Source: Leptothoe sp034932105 (GTDB lineage Bacteria > Cyanobacteriota > Cyanobacteriia > Phormidesmidales > Phormidesmidaceae). Taken from it: DNA of 64,000 nt. Position 1 is the stretch's first letter. Every line of letters begins with the position of its first letter. The notes beneath the pieces were generated by a model. That model did no database searches. It was given only the letters and a program-made list of their open reading frames with translations, and was not told where the DNA came from. The position numbers and the translations under genes were made by a program. Positions 7,908-17,043 of this stretch are shown piece after piece. The stretch lies in the NCBI RefSeq assembly GCF_034932105.1, contig NZ_JAYGIG010000015.1:1-64000 (forward strand), in the 5' to 3' direction.

Positions 7908-8321
7908 CTACAACACATCCGAAAAGTCGTTGAGTAGATCATCTTGAGCCAACAGAGAAATCTCTCCTGTCGGTACCGCCATCGGGCTAATTGCTGAAAA
8001 TTCAGGCTGGTCAGATTCGCTCGACGGAGCCTCAATCCCAAACGTTTCCCGCAAATGCTGAATTTGCTCTTCCATCCGAATAATAGACTGACGGGCCAGG
8101 TCCTTTAACTCTGTCTCCGAATGCTTACCCGTATCCTGATAAGCAAAGGGAAGCCAGAAAGCACGAGCCGCAGTAGCCGCCTTTTCTTTACCCTTGTAAG
8201 TACGATGAATCAGCCAGCTGTAGGTGATGCCGTTGGGGGAGCTGCGGTCTGGCTCAAAAATAAAGCGCACCCTTGACTTGGTGGACTTATCCGGATCGTC
8301 ATTGCTAGGTTTGCGAGGCAT
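7908..8321 (-). CDS. Small adapter-like protein, paralogue of the actin-partner gene at 58124-58669
   Basis: A 137-residue protein with a basic N-terminus. Residues ~15-100 parallel the protein encoded beside the actin-like ATPase: VRFIFEPD against VSFSISSD, then AARAFWLPFAYQD against ALKAYYLPWAYED, then LARQSIIRMEEQIQHLRETF against LARNAIDELEFRIFQIRRHF. Both end in an acidic tail (LLNDFSDVL here). The order beta-strand, helices, acidic tail is compatible with a ParR/CopG-like DNA-binding adapter, but this is inference. Here the partner downstream is the helical-repeat gene, not an actin. An 18-bp palindrome lies ~80 bp upstream of the start and may be its operator. Confidence 0.72.
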   Translation of the reverse strand: MPRKPSNDDPDKSTKSRVRFIFEPDRSSPNGITYSWLIHRTYKGKEKAATAARAFWLPFAYQDTGKHSETELKDLARQSIIRMEEQIQHLRETFGIEAPSSESDQPEFSAISPMAVPTGEISLLAQDDLLNDFSDVL

Positions 8322-8897
8322 AGCTCATCCCTTAACTAACCAAACAGACTGAAGTAGCACCCTACAAAGGATAGCGGTTCAATCAAAGCCATGCTGACAA
8401 AATGTAAATTAATTTACATATAAACCCAAAACTTGAGATATACAGCGGACACGATGCTGAGCAATAGGGCATAAAGTCATCGTCAACAAGCCTATAGTTG
8501 ATTCGACCTCAAGGCTTGTTGCCTCAACACATCCGTAATCGTCCACCCGTCTTTATCGCTGAGACTAGTCTGACGGAATAGTGGGCGATATACGGCATCA
8601 TTTCAACCCGCTCACCTACGCCTTCAGCGTGGAAGTTCAACGAAATTTATGTCAATTTATGAGCTATCATTTAGATCAAAATTAGATCAGTTATATTTAG
8701 TTCGTTTGAAAGCCTTTCCTAGAGAGAGTTTTGAAGCTTGAGCGCCTGCCTTACAAGCATGCGCTTGAGATTAGTGCTGCCTCTCAATCAAATTTAAGTC
8801 ACAGGCTCGATGCTGACAGTTTTTTTCACGGGCATAAAGATAGAGCTATTAGATAACAAGCATTTATAGTCTGACGAAACCTTGCCTAGACTAGGTT
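8322..8897. other. Intergenic stretch with operator-like palindrome and a decayed coding fragment
   Basis: Holds the palindrome at 8402-8419. On the minus strand around 8510-8620 a broken reading frame gives MMPYIAHYSVRL and, after a frame change, SDKDGWTITDVLRQQALRSN before a stop. This looks like the end of a lost gene of unknown type. No intact gene seen. Confidence 0.4.
8402..8419. promoter_or_regulatory. 18-bp perfect palindrome upstream of the adapter operon
   Basis: ATGTAAATTAATTTACAT is a perfect AT-rich palindrome 81-98 bp upstream of the start at 8321. The position and symmetry fit an operator for a dimeric regulator, possibly the adapter-like protein itself. There is no direct evidence of binding. 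Confidence 0.5.
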
Positions 8898-9806
8898 TCA
8901 GTGATTTTTCTTTTTCTTGCTCTTTTTTTCCTTGTTTTTGGATGAGCCAAATCCAGTTTTTGACTTAGAAAGTTTAGGCTGTCCAGCAGATGCAAGGTCA
9001 CCCTTCCCAAATTGTGTCAGACGTGTAGGTTGTGCTGGTCTGGTCGGCAAAGCAATCGAGGCTCTAGCTTGACGCAGTTGCTGAATACTCTGGGCAACAC
9101 GCTGAATAGATTCTATCCATTCCGGTACTTCATGCTGGAGTTCTTCAGGGATGAAATCTGATTCTGTGGCCAGCCCTAACTCTATTTGAACCTTGGCCCA
9201 GGTGCCACAAATCGTTTCATCCATGGGGCCTTCTCTATAGGCTTTCTCGATTACAGGAGCCGATTCTGTGGCTTTCAGTTCAAGTAAATTAGCAACTAAG
9301 CAGCCGTTCAAAGGCGCTGGCTGTTGACTATGGCAAGCAATGGCGTCTGACAAATGCTGAACACATTCGTCTCGATAGTCAGGATGGGCTTTTGCAATTT
9401 CTTCTAGCCCTTTAGCAGCTGATGTTTTGGACCATTTGCCAGGTTCCTGAATGGTCAGATAGGCCGCTAATGGAGTAATACACGTTGGCCCGATCATGGC
9501 AAAGACTTCGGGCAGTTCTTCCAGAAACCACTCATTGGCCTCATCACCTAGCAGCTTAATCAGTGGTTCAATGGCAGAGTTTGCCTTCAGTTGGCCAAGA
9601 GCACGATAGGCGTGGATGTAAGCATAGAGTTCTACTTCATCTTCATCTAGCTCTTGATCAGAAGCAAGGCGAATTAGTTCAGGGATATGGTCTGCTGTCA
9701 GTCCCAATTCATCGACATAGTTGATCCATTGGTCTGGATAGGTGATGCCAGGTCTACCGTAAGCGAGGAGTTGATCAATAGGGGGCTGGTAATCTTTGGC
9801 AGGCAT
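8898..9806 (-). CDS. DUF1186-like helical (HEAT-type) protein with Lys-rich tail
   Basis: A 302-residue protein. Residues ~8-235 form paired helices of the DUF1186/HEAT type: IDQLLAYGRPG, IPELIRLASDQELDEDE, YAYIHAYRALGQL, then AIEPLIKLLGD and CITPLAAYLTI. Such proteins are usually scaffold-like. The last ~60 residues are low-complexity and end in a strongly basic run (NKEKKSKKKKNH) that might bind nucleic acid. No enzyme motif is seen. It is transcribed alone: the next gene on the strand starts 85 bp upstream, at 10221-9892. Function unknown. Confidence 0.7.
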   Translation of the reverse strand: MPAKDYQPPIDQLLAYGRPGITYPDQWINYVDELGLTADHIPELIRLASDQELDEDEVELYAYIHAYRALGQLKANSAIEPLIKLLGDEANEWFLEELPEVFAMIGPTCITPLAAYLTIQEPGKWSKTSAAKGLEEIAKAHPDYRDECVQHLSDAIACHSQQPAPLNGCLVANLLELKATESAPVIEKAYREGPMDETICGTWAKVQIELGLATESDFIPEELQHEVPEWIESIQRVAQSIQQLRQARASIALPTRPAQPTRLTQFGKGDLASAGQPKLSKSKTGFGSSKNKEKKSKKKKNH

Positions 9807-9891
9807 GGTTTTGACTGAAGGAATAGACTCTATACTTGCCTAGGGCAAGCGTCTAATGACTGCAAAATGTCCATTACCAGGGCAACCTTAA

Positions 9892-10221
9892 TCACACTGC
9901 TTCTGGCTCGACCTCTAACGTATCGTTTTTCATCTGCCTTTGTCGCAGGAACTCGGCAAAATCTCGTACTTCTGCTAGTAAATCTTCTGGCAAGTAATGG
10001 AGGAGTTCGATCACCTGAGCCTGGATGAGTTCCCTTTCTAACTGAATATCGGATCTTTCTAAAGTCAGCACATGGGCGTTATCACCAGCAGCATCCACAA
10101 ACTCGACTTCGAAGCCTTGCCCATCACTGTAGCAATGCACAACTGCACCACGGCTACCCTTAACCAGTCCATGCGCTTGAATATCATGGGTGAGAGTGAC
10201 AACATCGAGTTCCTTGATCAT
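9892..10221 (-). CDS. DUF4926-DUF2281 fusion protein, toxin-antitoxin-associated
   Basis: A 109-residue protein of two small domains. Residues 1-62 (IKELDVVTLTHDIQAHGLVKG, then RGAVVHCY and GFEVEFVDAAG) match DUF4926, a small SH3-like beta domain. Residues 65-98 (QAQVIELLHYLPEDLLAEVRDF and FAEFLRQRQ) match DUF2281, a helical segment typical of cyanobacterial antitoxin-like proteins. The two are often separate neighbouring genes; here they are fused in one frame. No toxin gene is adjacent, so it may be an orphan. ATG at 10221 preceded by a purine-rich stretch. Confidence 0.78.
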   Translation of the reverse strand: MIKELDVVTLTHDIQAHGLVKGSRGAVVHCYSDGQGFEVEFVDAAGDNAHVLTLERSDIQLERELIQAQVIELLHYLPEDLLAEVRDFAEFLRQRQMKNDTLEVEPEAV

Positions 10222-10597
10222 GAGCCTGTAATCCTTATCCTTTAGCCATCTTTATAGTGAGTTACCCCACACACGGACCTTTTGGGTAATCATGTTCAGA
10301 ATTTAGAAAAGGTATGTGTATACGTTGAGCATACTCTTGGCGTAGTGGAATGTGCAGGAAAATTGAATGGTTGTGCCTGCTGCGATCTCAACCATTCTGA
10401 TGGGCAGTGGATGCGATCTCAATAAAGCCCCAAACCTGCGCTGCAACCTGAGAGACGCAATGCCTGCTTCAGGAAACGTCTGAAAAGCCACAAATTTATG
10501 TCTGTATTTCAGGATCATGTGCTTGAAAACCTGACTGAACTGAGCATAAAATCTAGTTCACATCTAGTTCACGTTTTTTGCCGATCTCTGAAACCTA
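10222..10597. other. Intergenic stretch between DUF4926 gene and tRNA-Val
   Basis: No supported gene. A 71-codon minus-strand frame (10303-10518) has no recognisable motif. The phrase TGCGATCTCAA appears twice (10379 and 10411 areas) as a short dispersed repeat. Confidence 0.4.
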
Positions 10598-10670
<73 letters not shown>

Positions 10671-10962
10671 GCGAACTGTGCATTTGCACTGGAGTAGATA
10701 TTAACAGATGGTTGCGGCCTAAGGCGATCTTTTTTTAAAGAAAATGAGCGCTGCTGAGCCGAACGATGATTTCATCCGCAAGATGCCGGTATAGGGTCCT
10801 TCTGACAGACTGGTTCATCCCCTAAATCAGTCGCGATGAAAATGTAGTAATTCATTTGTATTATTAAACCTGGGCAATAGGGATCTACCTGACGCCTGAC
10901 CTTTGGACCGATGGCAACATTTGGAGGTCCCAAAGGTTCCCTGTCATGTCATTGAGGTGTCC

Positions 10963-11487
10963 ATGCCATCTGGAAAAAGTCATGACCGAATTACGCTGTG
11001 GCTATTGCCTGGGGTACTGACCGGTGCTTTTATGCTGACCATTGATGTGCCGCTAACGATCATTGTCAGTATTAGCTTTTTAATCGGGGGTTTCATGATG
11101 GGGCCTGACCTGGATATTCAATCGATCCAGTATCGTCGGTGGGGTCCGGTGCGCTGGATTTGGTCTCCCTATCAGATGATGGTCAAGCATCGTTCTCCCT
11201 GGTCCCATGGTCCTGTCATCGGCACATTGGTGCGGGTGGTTTATTTGGGGATTTGGATTGGTTTGTTTATGGTACTTGGAGTGTTGGCCGTTAATCATTT
11301 TTGGCAAGCCCAGCTGTCATGGTCCATGCTAGAAACTACTTTGATGAGCTTGTTTGCTCGCTATGGGAAGCAGTGGCTAGCCTTGTTAGCGGGGTTAGAA
11401 CTGGGTGCTCTGAGCCATTACACCAGTGACTGGTTGGCTTCGATGATTAAAAAGAAAAAGCGTAAGCGACGGCATCAGAAAAAATAG
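10963..11487 (+). CDS. DUF2227-type putative metal-binding membrane protein
   Basis: From ATG 10963 the protein begins MPSGKSHDRITLWLLPG, the usual N-terminus of this cyanobacterial family. An earlier in-frame start at 10903 would add 20 unconserved residues. Hydrophobic segments follow at roughly residues 15-60 and 90-120. FMMGPDLDIQS, VKHRSPWSHGP and LSHYTSDW hold His/Asp residues thought to bind metal, a pattern shared with YdjM-like membrane hydrolases. The C-terminus is a strongly basic cytoplasmic tail (KKKKRKRRHQKK). Activity is not established. mazG begins 99 bp downstream on the same strand. Confidence 0.8.
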   Translation: MPSGKSHDRITLWLLPGVLTGAFMLTIDVPLTIIVSISFLIGGFMMGPDLDIQSIQYRRWGPVRWIWSPYQMMVKHRSPWSHGPVIGTLVRVVYLGIWIGLFMVLGVLAVNHFWQAQLSWSMLETTLMSLFARYGKQWLALLAGLELGALSHYTSDWLASMIKKKKRKRRHQKK

Positions 11488-11585
11488 GCCACCCCAAGCA
11501 GACGCGTTTTTACAGGAAATATTTGCCCTATTTGCCCAGGTCGTATCTGTGGAAAAATTTGTCACACTATCCATCGCTAAAACCC

Positions 11586-12425
11586 ATGAGTGAAAATCTG
11601 CAATCTAAGACGTTAGAGGCGCTACAGCACCTGATTGAGGTGGTGGCCCAGTTACGGAACCCGGATGGAGGCTGTCCATGGGATTTGGCCCAGACGCCGG
11701 AGAGCCTGACCCCCTATGTGCTGGAGGAGGCCTATGAGGTGGTGGATGCGATTCAGCAGGGGGACCGGAAGCATATTGCTGAGGAGCTGGGGGATCTGTT
11801 GCTGCAGGTGGTACTGCAGTCGCAGATTTTTAGTGAGACGGATGGGTTTGATTTGGGTGATGTGGCCCAGGGCATTGCGGATAAGCTGATCCGCCGGCAT
11901 CCCCATGTGTTTGGGGATGGCTCGGCGGCGACACCGGAGGATGTGCGGGTGAGCTGGGAGGCGATTAAGGCCGAGGAGAAGGGCCAGCAGGAGCCTACGC
12001 TGACTGCGAAGCTGGCCCGCTATGGTCGGTCATTGCCTCCCATGGTGGCGACGATGAAAATTTCTAAAAAAGCGGCTAAGGCTGGGTTTGAGTGGGAAAC
12101 CCTGGAGGGGGTGTGGGAAAAGGTGGAGGAGGAGCTGGGAGAGTTTCGCCATGCCCTGGCCCATGAAAGTGCGGCAAACCAGGCGGCGGAGTTTGGGGAT
12201 GTGCTGTTTAGTTTGATGCAGGTGGCTCGCTGGTGTGATATTGACCCGGTGGCTGCGCTCCAGGGGACAAATCGTCGCTTTGTGCAGCGGTTTGGGTTGC
12301 TGGAACAGGCGGCGGATAAGCCGATTGAGGAGCATAGCATAGAGGAGCTAGAGGCTTTGTGGCAGCGGGCGAAGCTGGCAATTGCTCAGGGCAGAGTGGC
12401 TGCAGGCAGAGTGGCTGCAGAGTGA
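11586..12425 (+). CDS. mazG: Nucleoside triphosphate pyrophosphohydrolase MazG
   Basis: Hydrolyses NTPs/dNTPs to NMP and pyrophosphate, a nucleotide-pool cleaning role. There are two tandem MazG domains. The N-terminal one has GGCPWD, EEAYEVVDAI and EELGDLLLQVV (metal-binding Glu/Asp). The C-terminal one has KVEEELGEF and AEFGDVLFSLMQ. ISKKAAKAGFEW lies between them as in E. coli MazG. ATG 11586 is preferred over a TTG at 11523 because it leads straight into the conserved region. Length (~279 residues) is normal. The last residues (GRVAAGRVAAE) come from a 15-bp tandem duplication. Confidence 0.95.
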   Translation: MSENLQSKTLEALQHLIEVVAQLRNPDGGCPWDLAQTPESLTPYVLEEAYEVVDAIQQGDRKHIAEELGDLLLQVVLQSQIFSETDGFDLGDVAQGIADKLIRRHPHVFGDGSAATPEDVRVSWEAIKAEEKGQQEPTLTAKLARYGRSLPPMVATMKISKKAAKAGFEWETLEGVWEKVEEELGEFRHALAHESAANQAAEFGDVLFSLMQVARWCDIDPVAALQGTNRRFVQRFGLLEQAADKPIEEHSIEELEALWQRAKLAIAQGRVAAGRVAAE

Positions 12426-12515
12426 CGCGTAGAACGTGAAAGGTCAATGGTTTGCGCAGGTCCCGAAAGCTTTATTCTGGATACACTAGATTATTGACGA
12501 ATACCCACGGAACCC

Positions 12516-13832
12516 ATGTCTGTATCTTCGGTTGCTGCTGTTGAGAATCCTTTGGTTGCGATCGCAACCAGCACTCGTCAAGCCGCCCGCACCCTGGCCA
12601 GCCTCTCCACCGAGCAAAAGAATGAGGCCATTGAGGCCATTGCCCAGGCGTTGACAGCGGCGGCCCCTGATATTGTTGCGGCCAATGCTCTAGACCTGCA
12701 AGCAGCCGTGGAGGATAACCTGGCCAAGCCCCTCTACGAACGGCTAAAGCTGGATGCGATGAAGCTGCAGGGGGCGATTAAGGGGGTGCGGGATGTGGCG
12801 CAGCTGCCGGACCCGGCGGGGGCGGTGCAGATTCACCGTGAGTTAGACGATGGCCTGGTACTGAAGCGCATTGCCTGCCCCCTGGGGGTGCTGGGCATTA
12901 TCTTTGAATCTCGACCCGACGCGGTGATGCAGATTTCTACCCTGGCGGTGAAGTCGGGCAATGGTGTCATTCTTAAGGGGGGTCGGGAAGCTGTGCGGTC
13001 TTGCCAAGCCCTGGTTAAGGCCATTCGCCAGGGTTTGACCAATGCCGGGGTGGACCCCAATGCGGTGCAGCTGCTCACCACGCGGGAAGAAACACGGGCC
13101 ATGCTGGCCTTAGACAACTATGTGGATCTGATCATCCCCCGAGGCTCCAATGCCTTTGTGCGGTTTGTCCAGGAGAATACCCGGATTCCGGTATTGGGTC
13201 ATGCGGACGGTGTGTGTCACTTATATGTGGATGCGGCGGCGGACCTGGAAAAGACGGTCAACATTGCTGTTGATGCCAAGGTGGGCTATCCATCCGCCTG
13301 TAATGCCATTGAAACCCTGCTAGTGCATCGGGACATCGCCCCTAGGGCTTTGCCGGTACTGGCCAGTGCCCTGCAACAGGCGGGGGTGAAACTACTGGGG
13401 GATGAGGCGACACGGCAGGTGCTCACGGATATTCAAGCGGCCACCGAAGATGACTGGTCTACGGAGTATAGCGATCTGATTTTGGCCATTCGGGTGGTGG
13501 ATTCGGTCGATGGGGCGATTGACCATATCAATACCTATGGGTCGCGTCATACGGATGCGATCGCAACAGAAGACCAGGCCACCGCTGCTCAATTTATGGC
13601 CCAGGTGGATGCCGCTGGGGTTTACCACAACTGCTCCACCCGCTTTGCCGATGGTTTCCGCTACGGCTTTGGGGCTGAAGTGGGCATCAGCACCCAGAAA
13701 ATGCCCCCTCGCGGCCCCGTTGGCTTAGAAGGATTAGTCACCTACAAGTATCAAGTAGTGGGTAACGGCCATGTTGTGGCTACCTACTCAGGAGAAAATG
13801 CAAGACCCTTTACCCATCGTGATTTGTCCTAA
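12516..13832 (+). CDS. proA: Gamma-glutamyl phosphate reductase (glutamate-5-semialdehyde dehydrogenase)
   Basis: Second step of proline synthesis: NADPH-dependent reduction of gamma-glutamyl phosphate to glutamate-5-semialdehyde. It is 438 residues, as usual for ProA. Visible motifs are the conserved FESRPDAVMQIS and the VKSGNGVILKGG cofactor region, the catalytic cysteine in YPSACNAIETLL, and the family C-terminal signature GVYHNCSTRFADG with GPVGLEGLVTYKY. ATG at 12516. It stands alone on the plus strand 90 bp after mazG; proB is not in the window. Confidence 0.96.
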   Translation: MSVSSVAAVENPLVAIATSTRQAARTLASLSTEQKNEAIEAIAQALTAAAPDIVAANALDLQAAVEDNLAKPLYERLKLDAMKLQGAIKGVRDVAQLPDPAGAVQIHRELDDGLVLKRIACPLGVLGIIFESRPDAVMQISTLAVKSGNGVILKGGREAVRSCQALVKAIRQGLTNAGVDPNAVQLLTTREETRAMLALDNYVDLIIPRGSNAFVRFVQENTRIPVLGHADGVCHLYVDAAADLEKTVNIAVDAKVGYPSACNAIETLLVHRDIAPRALPVLASALQQAGVKLLGDEATRQVLTDIQAATEDDWSTEYSDLILAIRVVDSVDGAIDHINTYGSRHTDAIATEDQATAAQFMAQVDAAGVYHNCSTRFADGFRYGFGAEVGISTQKMPPRGPVGLEGLVTYKYQVVGNGHVVATYSGENARPFTHRDLS

Positions 13833-13881
13833 ATGCGCTGGTTTATGCATCGGCTCTCCCCCTAGGTAGCCCATGCTGACC

Positions 13882-14211
13882 TCAATTCGCTAGGCCTTGT
13901 GTATCTAATACCGTCACCTCATCCAGCAGTTCTCTCATGAATTTTTCAGGATCTCTGAGATTCATTTCCGATAACGCTATCATCTCCTCAACACTATAGA
14001 GATCATCACTATCGACAACTTCTAAAATCCAAGTAGATATGGTGTCAGGGTGCTGTAGTAGCTCTTCAGCAAACTCGAGGGGACTTTTACCTGATCTTTT
14101 TCCATCTACTTTGGAGGCCAAACATAGCTGCAGTAACTTACCTAAGGTAGTGTCAGGTGTGGTACATAAGAGAAACGCCATTGTTTGACTCAAAAGCTGT
14201 TTCTTCTCCAT
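13882..14211 (-). CDS. Hypothetical protein, small helical
   Basis: A 109-residue protein not recognised as any family. It is mostly predicted helix, acidic in its second half (VVDSDDLYSVEEMIALSEMN), with no signal peptide or membrane segment. It lies convergent to proA and divergent from the oxygenase gene. Codon use looks ordinary, and the start ATG at 14211 follows CTGATGGAGA, a weak ribosome site. Could be a narrow-lineage protein. Confidence 0.5.
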   Translation of the reverse strand: MEKKQLLSQTMAFLLCTTPDTTLGKLLQLCLASKVDGKRSGKSPLEFAEELLQHPDTISTWILEVVDSDDLYSVEEMIALSEMNLRDPEKFMRELLDEVTVLDTQGLAN

Positions 14212-14451
14212 CAGAAAATTTCCTGTACTGAATATGTTGGGGTGATTTTAAGGTACTACAGTTCACTGTGCATAAACAATAACACAACCATTCAGCTACC
14301 AATTGTATAAAACAAGCAAAATCGCCCAGAAAGCCGTCCAAATATCTGCTAAACCTCAAAATTACGGCATTGGTTGCCGTTCGCACCCAAATAATTTCAT
14401 CAGTTTCCTGGAACTTCCTACGACCGCTTTTTGCAGCCTGCTGTGACCTTT

Positions 14452-15415
14452 ATGACCGCCATGAACTCCTCCTCTCTCCCCACCTTAAACCTACAGACAT
14501 TTCTGCATGGTGCAACGGACCAACGACAACAGTTTGTCCTTACCCTAGGCCAAGCCTTGGAAACGGTTGGTTTTTTTGCCCTAGAAAATCACGACATTGA
14601 CTCTGACCTCATTCGGTCGGCTTATGGGGCGGCAGCCGACTTTTTTACGTTGCCGGAGGCCATTAAACAGAACTACGAACGACCCGATATTCATCGGCAA
14701 CGGGGGTTTACCTGCTTTGGACAAGAACACGCCAAGGACAGTGATGCCCCAGATCTCAAGGAGTTTTGGCACGTGGGGCGAGAAGATGAATTTGCCAATC
14801 CTTGGCCCCAGGAGGTGCCGCAATTTCAGCTGGCCGGCAGAACTCTATCAGCAGTTAGAGCTGTGTGCGGCCCATTTGCTAAAGGCCTGTGCCCTCTATT
14901 TGGACCTACCGGAAACGTTCTTTGATGCTGAAGCTGCGGAAGGTAAAAGCATTCTGCGGGTGTTACATTACCCACCCCTAGGGTCGGCACTGCAACCCGT
15001 CCTGGGGTCAGCATTACGGGCTGCCCCCCACGAGGATATTAATCTGATTACCCTATTGTGCGAATCCACCGGGCCGGGCCTCGAACTGCTCCAGGCAGAT
15101 GGTAGCTGGCTGGCCATTGAGTCCTTACCGGGTCAGATTATTGTGGATACGGGGGATATGCTACAGGCCCTGAGTAATGGGGTGTTTAAAAGTACCACCC
15201 ATCGCGTGGTTAATCCTGATGCTGGGGGTGTTGGCGCAGCCTCCCTGGGGGAGAATCGCAGATTTTCCCTGCCGTTTTTTATGCATCCCCGTCCCGACTT
15301 TGACCTGACGCCCCTACCCAGTTGCGTAGAGCGCACGGGGGGGCAGCCCAAGTTTCCTACTCAAACGGCCCAACAATATTTGCACCAGCGGCTCCAGGAA
15401 ATTGGTTTAGCCTAA
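14452..15415 (+). pseudogene. 2OG-Fe(II) oxygenase (isopenicillin N synthase family), frameshifted
   Basis: The N-terminal half (LQTFLHGATDQRQQFVLTLG, ETVGFFALENHD, RQRGFTCFGQEH, LKEFWHVGRE) lies in one frame up to ~14832. The rest lies in the next frame: LYQQLELCA, the HxD motif in APHEDINLITLL, the distal His in STTHRVVNP, and the RxS 2OG-binding pair in RRFSLPFF. Removing one G from CAGCTGGCC at 14830-14833 restores a continuous ~320-residue enzyme with all iron and 2-oxoglutarate ligands. So it is either a recent pseudogene or a sequencing error. The family performs hydroxylation or ring reactions; the substrate is unknown. Confidence 0.85.
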
Positions 15416-15576
15416 AACCTGGACCATAGGGCGACCATGGCACGGCATAATGGAAAAATCAATCGAGTAGCTGGGCGTATGGTTCATCCCACTAAGCCCC
15501 ATATAGCCGTTGTTTTGCAATGGCTCTAGCCGTTACTCATGTCGTACATTATGGGCGCAAAGCTATATTTTGACCT

Positions 15577-16509
15577 ATGGATATTGCCGCCGCCTTACCC
15601 ACTGCCATTGTCACCCTCCGGGAGGGGGTGGAAGCATCACTGGTAGTGGGCATTGTGCTGGCCTGCTTAAATAAAGCCGAGAAACCCCAGCTGAATCAAT
15701 CGGTATTTGGCGGGGTCGTGGCGGGCTTAGCGGGCAGTGTTCTGATTGGCTCATTTTTGGGGCTAGGGCTGGAGCAATTGCAATATGCCATGCCCAATGC
15801 CCAGGGGCTGCTAAAGCCCATCCTGGGCATTCTCTTTGGCAGCGTTGCCATCATTATGCTGAGCTGGATGCTCCTGTGGATGACCCGTCAGGCCAGATCT
15901 TTAAAATCTGAAATCAATCAAACGGTTAGCAGTGCCCTGACCAGTGAGGCGGCTGGTCTGAGTATTTTTAGCCTGGTGTGTATTGCTGTGCTTAGGGAAG
16001 GGTTTGAAACCGTTCTGTTTCTATTTACCCAACCTCAAACTTTGGCTAGCAGCCTGTTAGGGGTGGGGATGGGATTGCTCGGAGCCACCGTGATCGGCTT
16101 TGGATTATTTAGGTGGGGTATTCGGATTAACTTGGGGTTGTTTTTTCAAGTGATGGGGGTGCTGCTGCTGCTCATTATTGCTGGGCTAGTGGTGTCGTTA
16201 TGCCGCAACATCGACATTGCTTTTGCGGCCCTCAGTCAGCTCAGTAGCTTGCCCCTAGACCTCTGCTTTGGCTTTGGCCAGTCCTGTGTATTGGGTCCCC
16301 TCATCTGGGATGCTAGCCAGAGTTTGCCTGACAAAAAGCTGCCAGGGGTGATTTTAAAGGTGCTGCTGGGCTATCGCGATCGCATCTACCTAGTACAGCT
16401 ACTGGCCTATGCCCTGTTTTGGCTAGTCATTGGCGGTCGATATTTCCGCACCCTCAACCAACCAACACCCCCAAAGGAAAAGACTACATCGGTCTCTTCA
16501 ACCGTTTAA
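15577..16509 (+). CDS. FTR1 family iron permease
   Basis: High-affinity iron permease, 310 residues with about seven membrane helices. The two REGxE signatures that line the iron path are visible: LREGVEASLVVGI near residue 18 and LREGFETVLF near residue 148. No fused periplasmic DUF or copper-oxidase partner is adjacent, so this is the compact EfeU-like form. ATG at 15577. The hydrophilic tail (PPKEKTTSVSS) is probably cytoplasmic. No Fur-box-like sequence could be recognised upstream by eye. A hairpin lies downstream at 16599-16639. Confidence 0.92.
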   Translation: MDIAAALPTAIVTLREGVEASLVVGIVLACLNKAEKPQLNQSVFGGVVAGLAGSVLIGSFLGLGLEQLQYAMPNAQGLLKPILGILFGSVAIIMLSWMLLWMTRQARSLKSEINQTVSSALTSEAAGLSIFSLVCIAVLREGFETVLFLFTQPQTLASSLLGVGMGLLGATVIGFGLFRWGIRINLGLFFQVMGVLLLLIIAGLVVSLCRNIDIAFAALSQLSSLPLDLCFGFGQSCVLGPLIWDASQSLPDKKLPGVILKVLLGYRDRIYLVQLLAYALFWLVIGGRYFRTLNQPTPPKEKTTSVSSTV

Positions 16510-16598
16510 GCAGATAGTTAGACAGATAGATTAGATAGCTAGAAAATAACTAAAGTAACAATCTTTAGTCCGTTCTTAGATAAGTATAAAACCTTGGC

Positions 16599-16639
16599 TT
16601 TGAGCTTTGAGTAACAAGTTTGCTGACCCAAAGCTCAAA
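16599..16639. terminator. Hairpin between convergent genes
   Basis: TTTGAGCTTTGAGT (16599-16612) pairs with ACCCAAAGCTCAAA (16626-16639) at 13 of 14 positions, with a 13-base loop. It lies between the FTR1 stop and the convergent stop at 16663, and is followed by an A/T-rich stretch on each side. Likely bidirectional. Confidence 0.55.
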
Positions 16640-16662
16640 ATCAAAAAACTACGTCAATGGAC

Positions 16663-17043
16663 TTAAGTATCAATGGGGCTACTATCAGAATCACTCTGAT
16701 CCAGTAAGCGCTCAAATCTATCTTTTGACCAACGATCCGTTGCGTAGGAAATAGCACTGATTTCAGCTAATCGAATTAGCCACACCGTGCGCTGATAAGG
16801 ATCATCCGGCAACTCATCATCCTCGTATCCCTCAGCCACGTCCACATCCACCACTTCTACGTAGTCGCCATCCAGATATATGGGGATACCAACTAATCTT
16901 GTTCCTGGCATACGAAACCAAACTTCGCTACCGGTGTGGAGAGCTTCTTCTAAACGTTTGTAGAGCCGTGTATGTTTTGGAACTACTCTGCAGGTGGGGG
17001 ACTCTGGTTCACGTTGAATGACGGGTCGGGGGGTATTTTGCAT
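16663..17043 (-). CDS. Hypothetical protein
   Basis: Start ATG at 17043 is chosen because AAAGGAGAG sits just upstream; a longer frame from 17082 lacks this. The product is ~126 residues. The centre (SEVWFRMPGTRLVGIPIYLD, then YVEVVDVD) looks like a small beta-barrel reminiscent of Sm-like/Hfq or DUF-type RNA or protein adaptors, but no family was recognised. An acidic segment (EGYEDDELPDD) is followed by YQRTVWLIRLAEISAISYA. It is cytoplasmic, with no membrane segment. Similarity to cyanobacterial conserved hypotheticals is likely but untested. Confidence 0.6.
   Translation of the reverse strand: MQNTPRPVIQREPESPTCRVVPKHTRLYKRLEEALHTGSEVWFRMPGTRLVGIPIYLDGDYVEVVDVDVAEGYEDDELPDDPYQRTVWLIRLAEISAISYATDRWSKDRFERLLDQSDSDSSPIDT

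Noticed and set aside
10303..10518. 71-codon ORF beside tRNA-Val
   Set aside because: No motif, odd composition and dispersed short repeats inside; likely chance.
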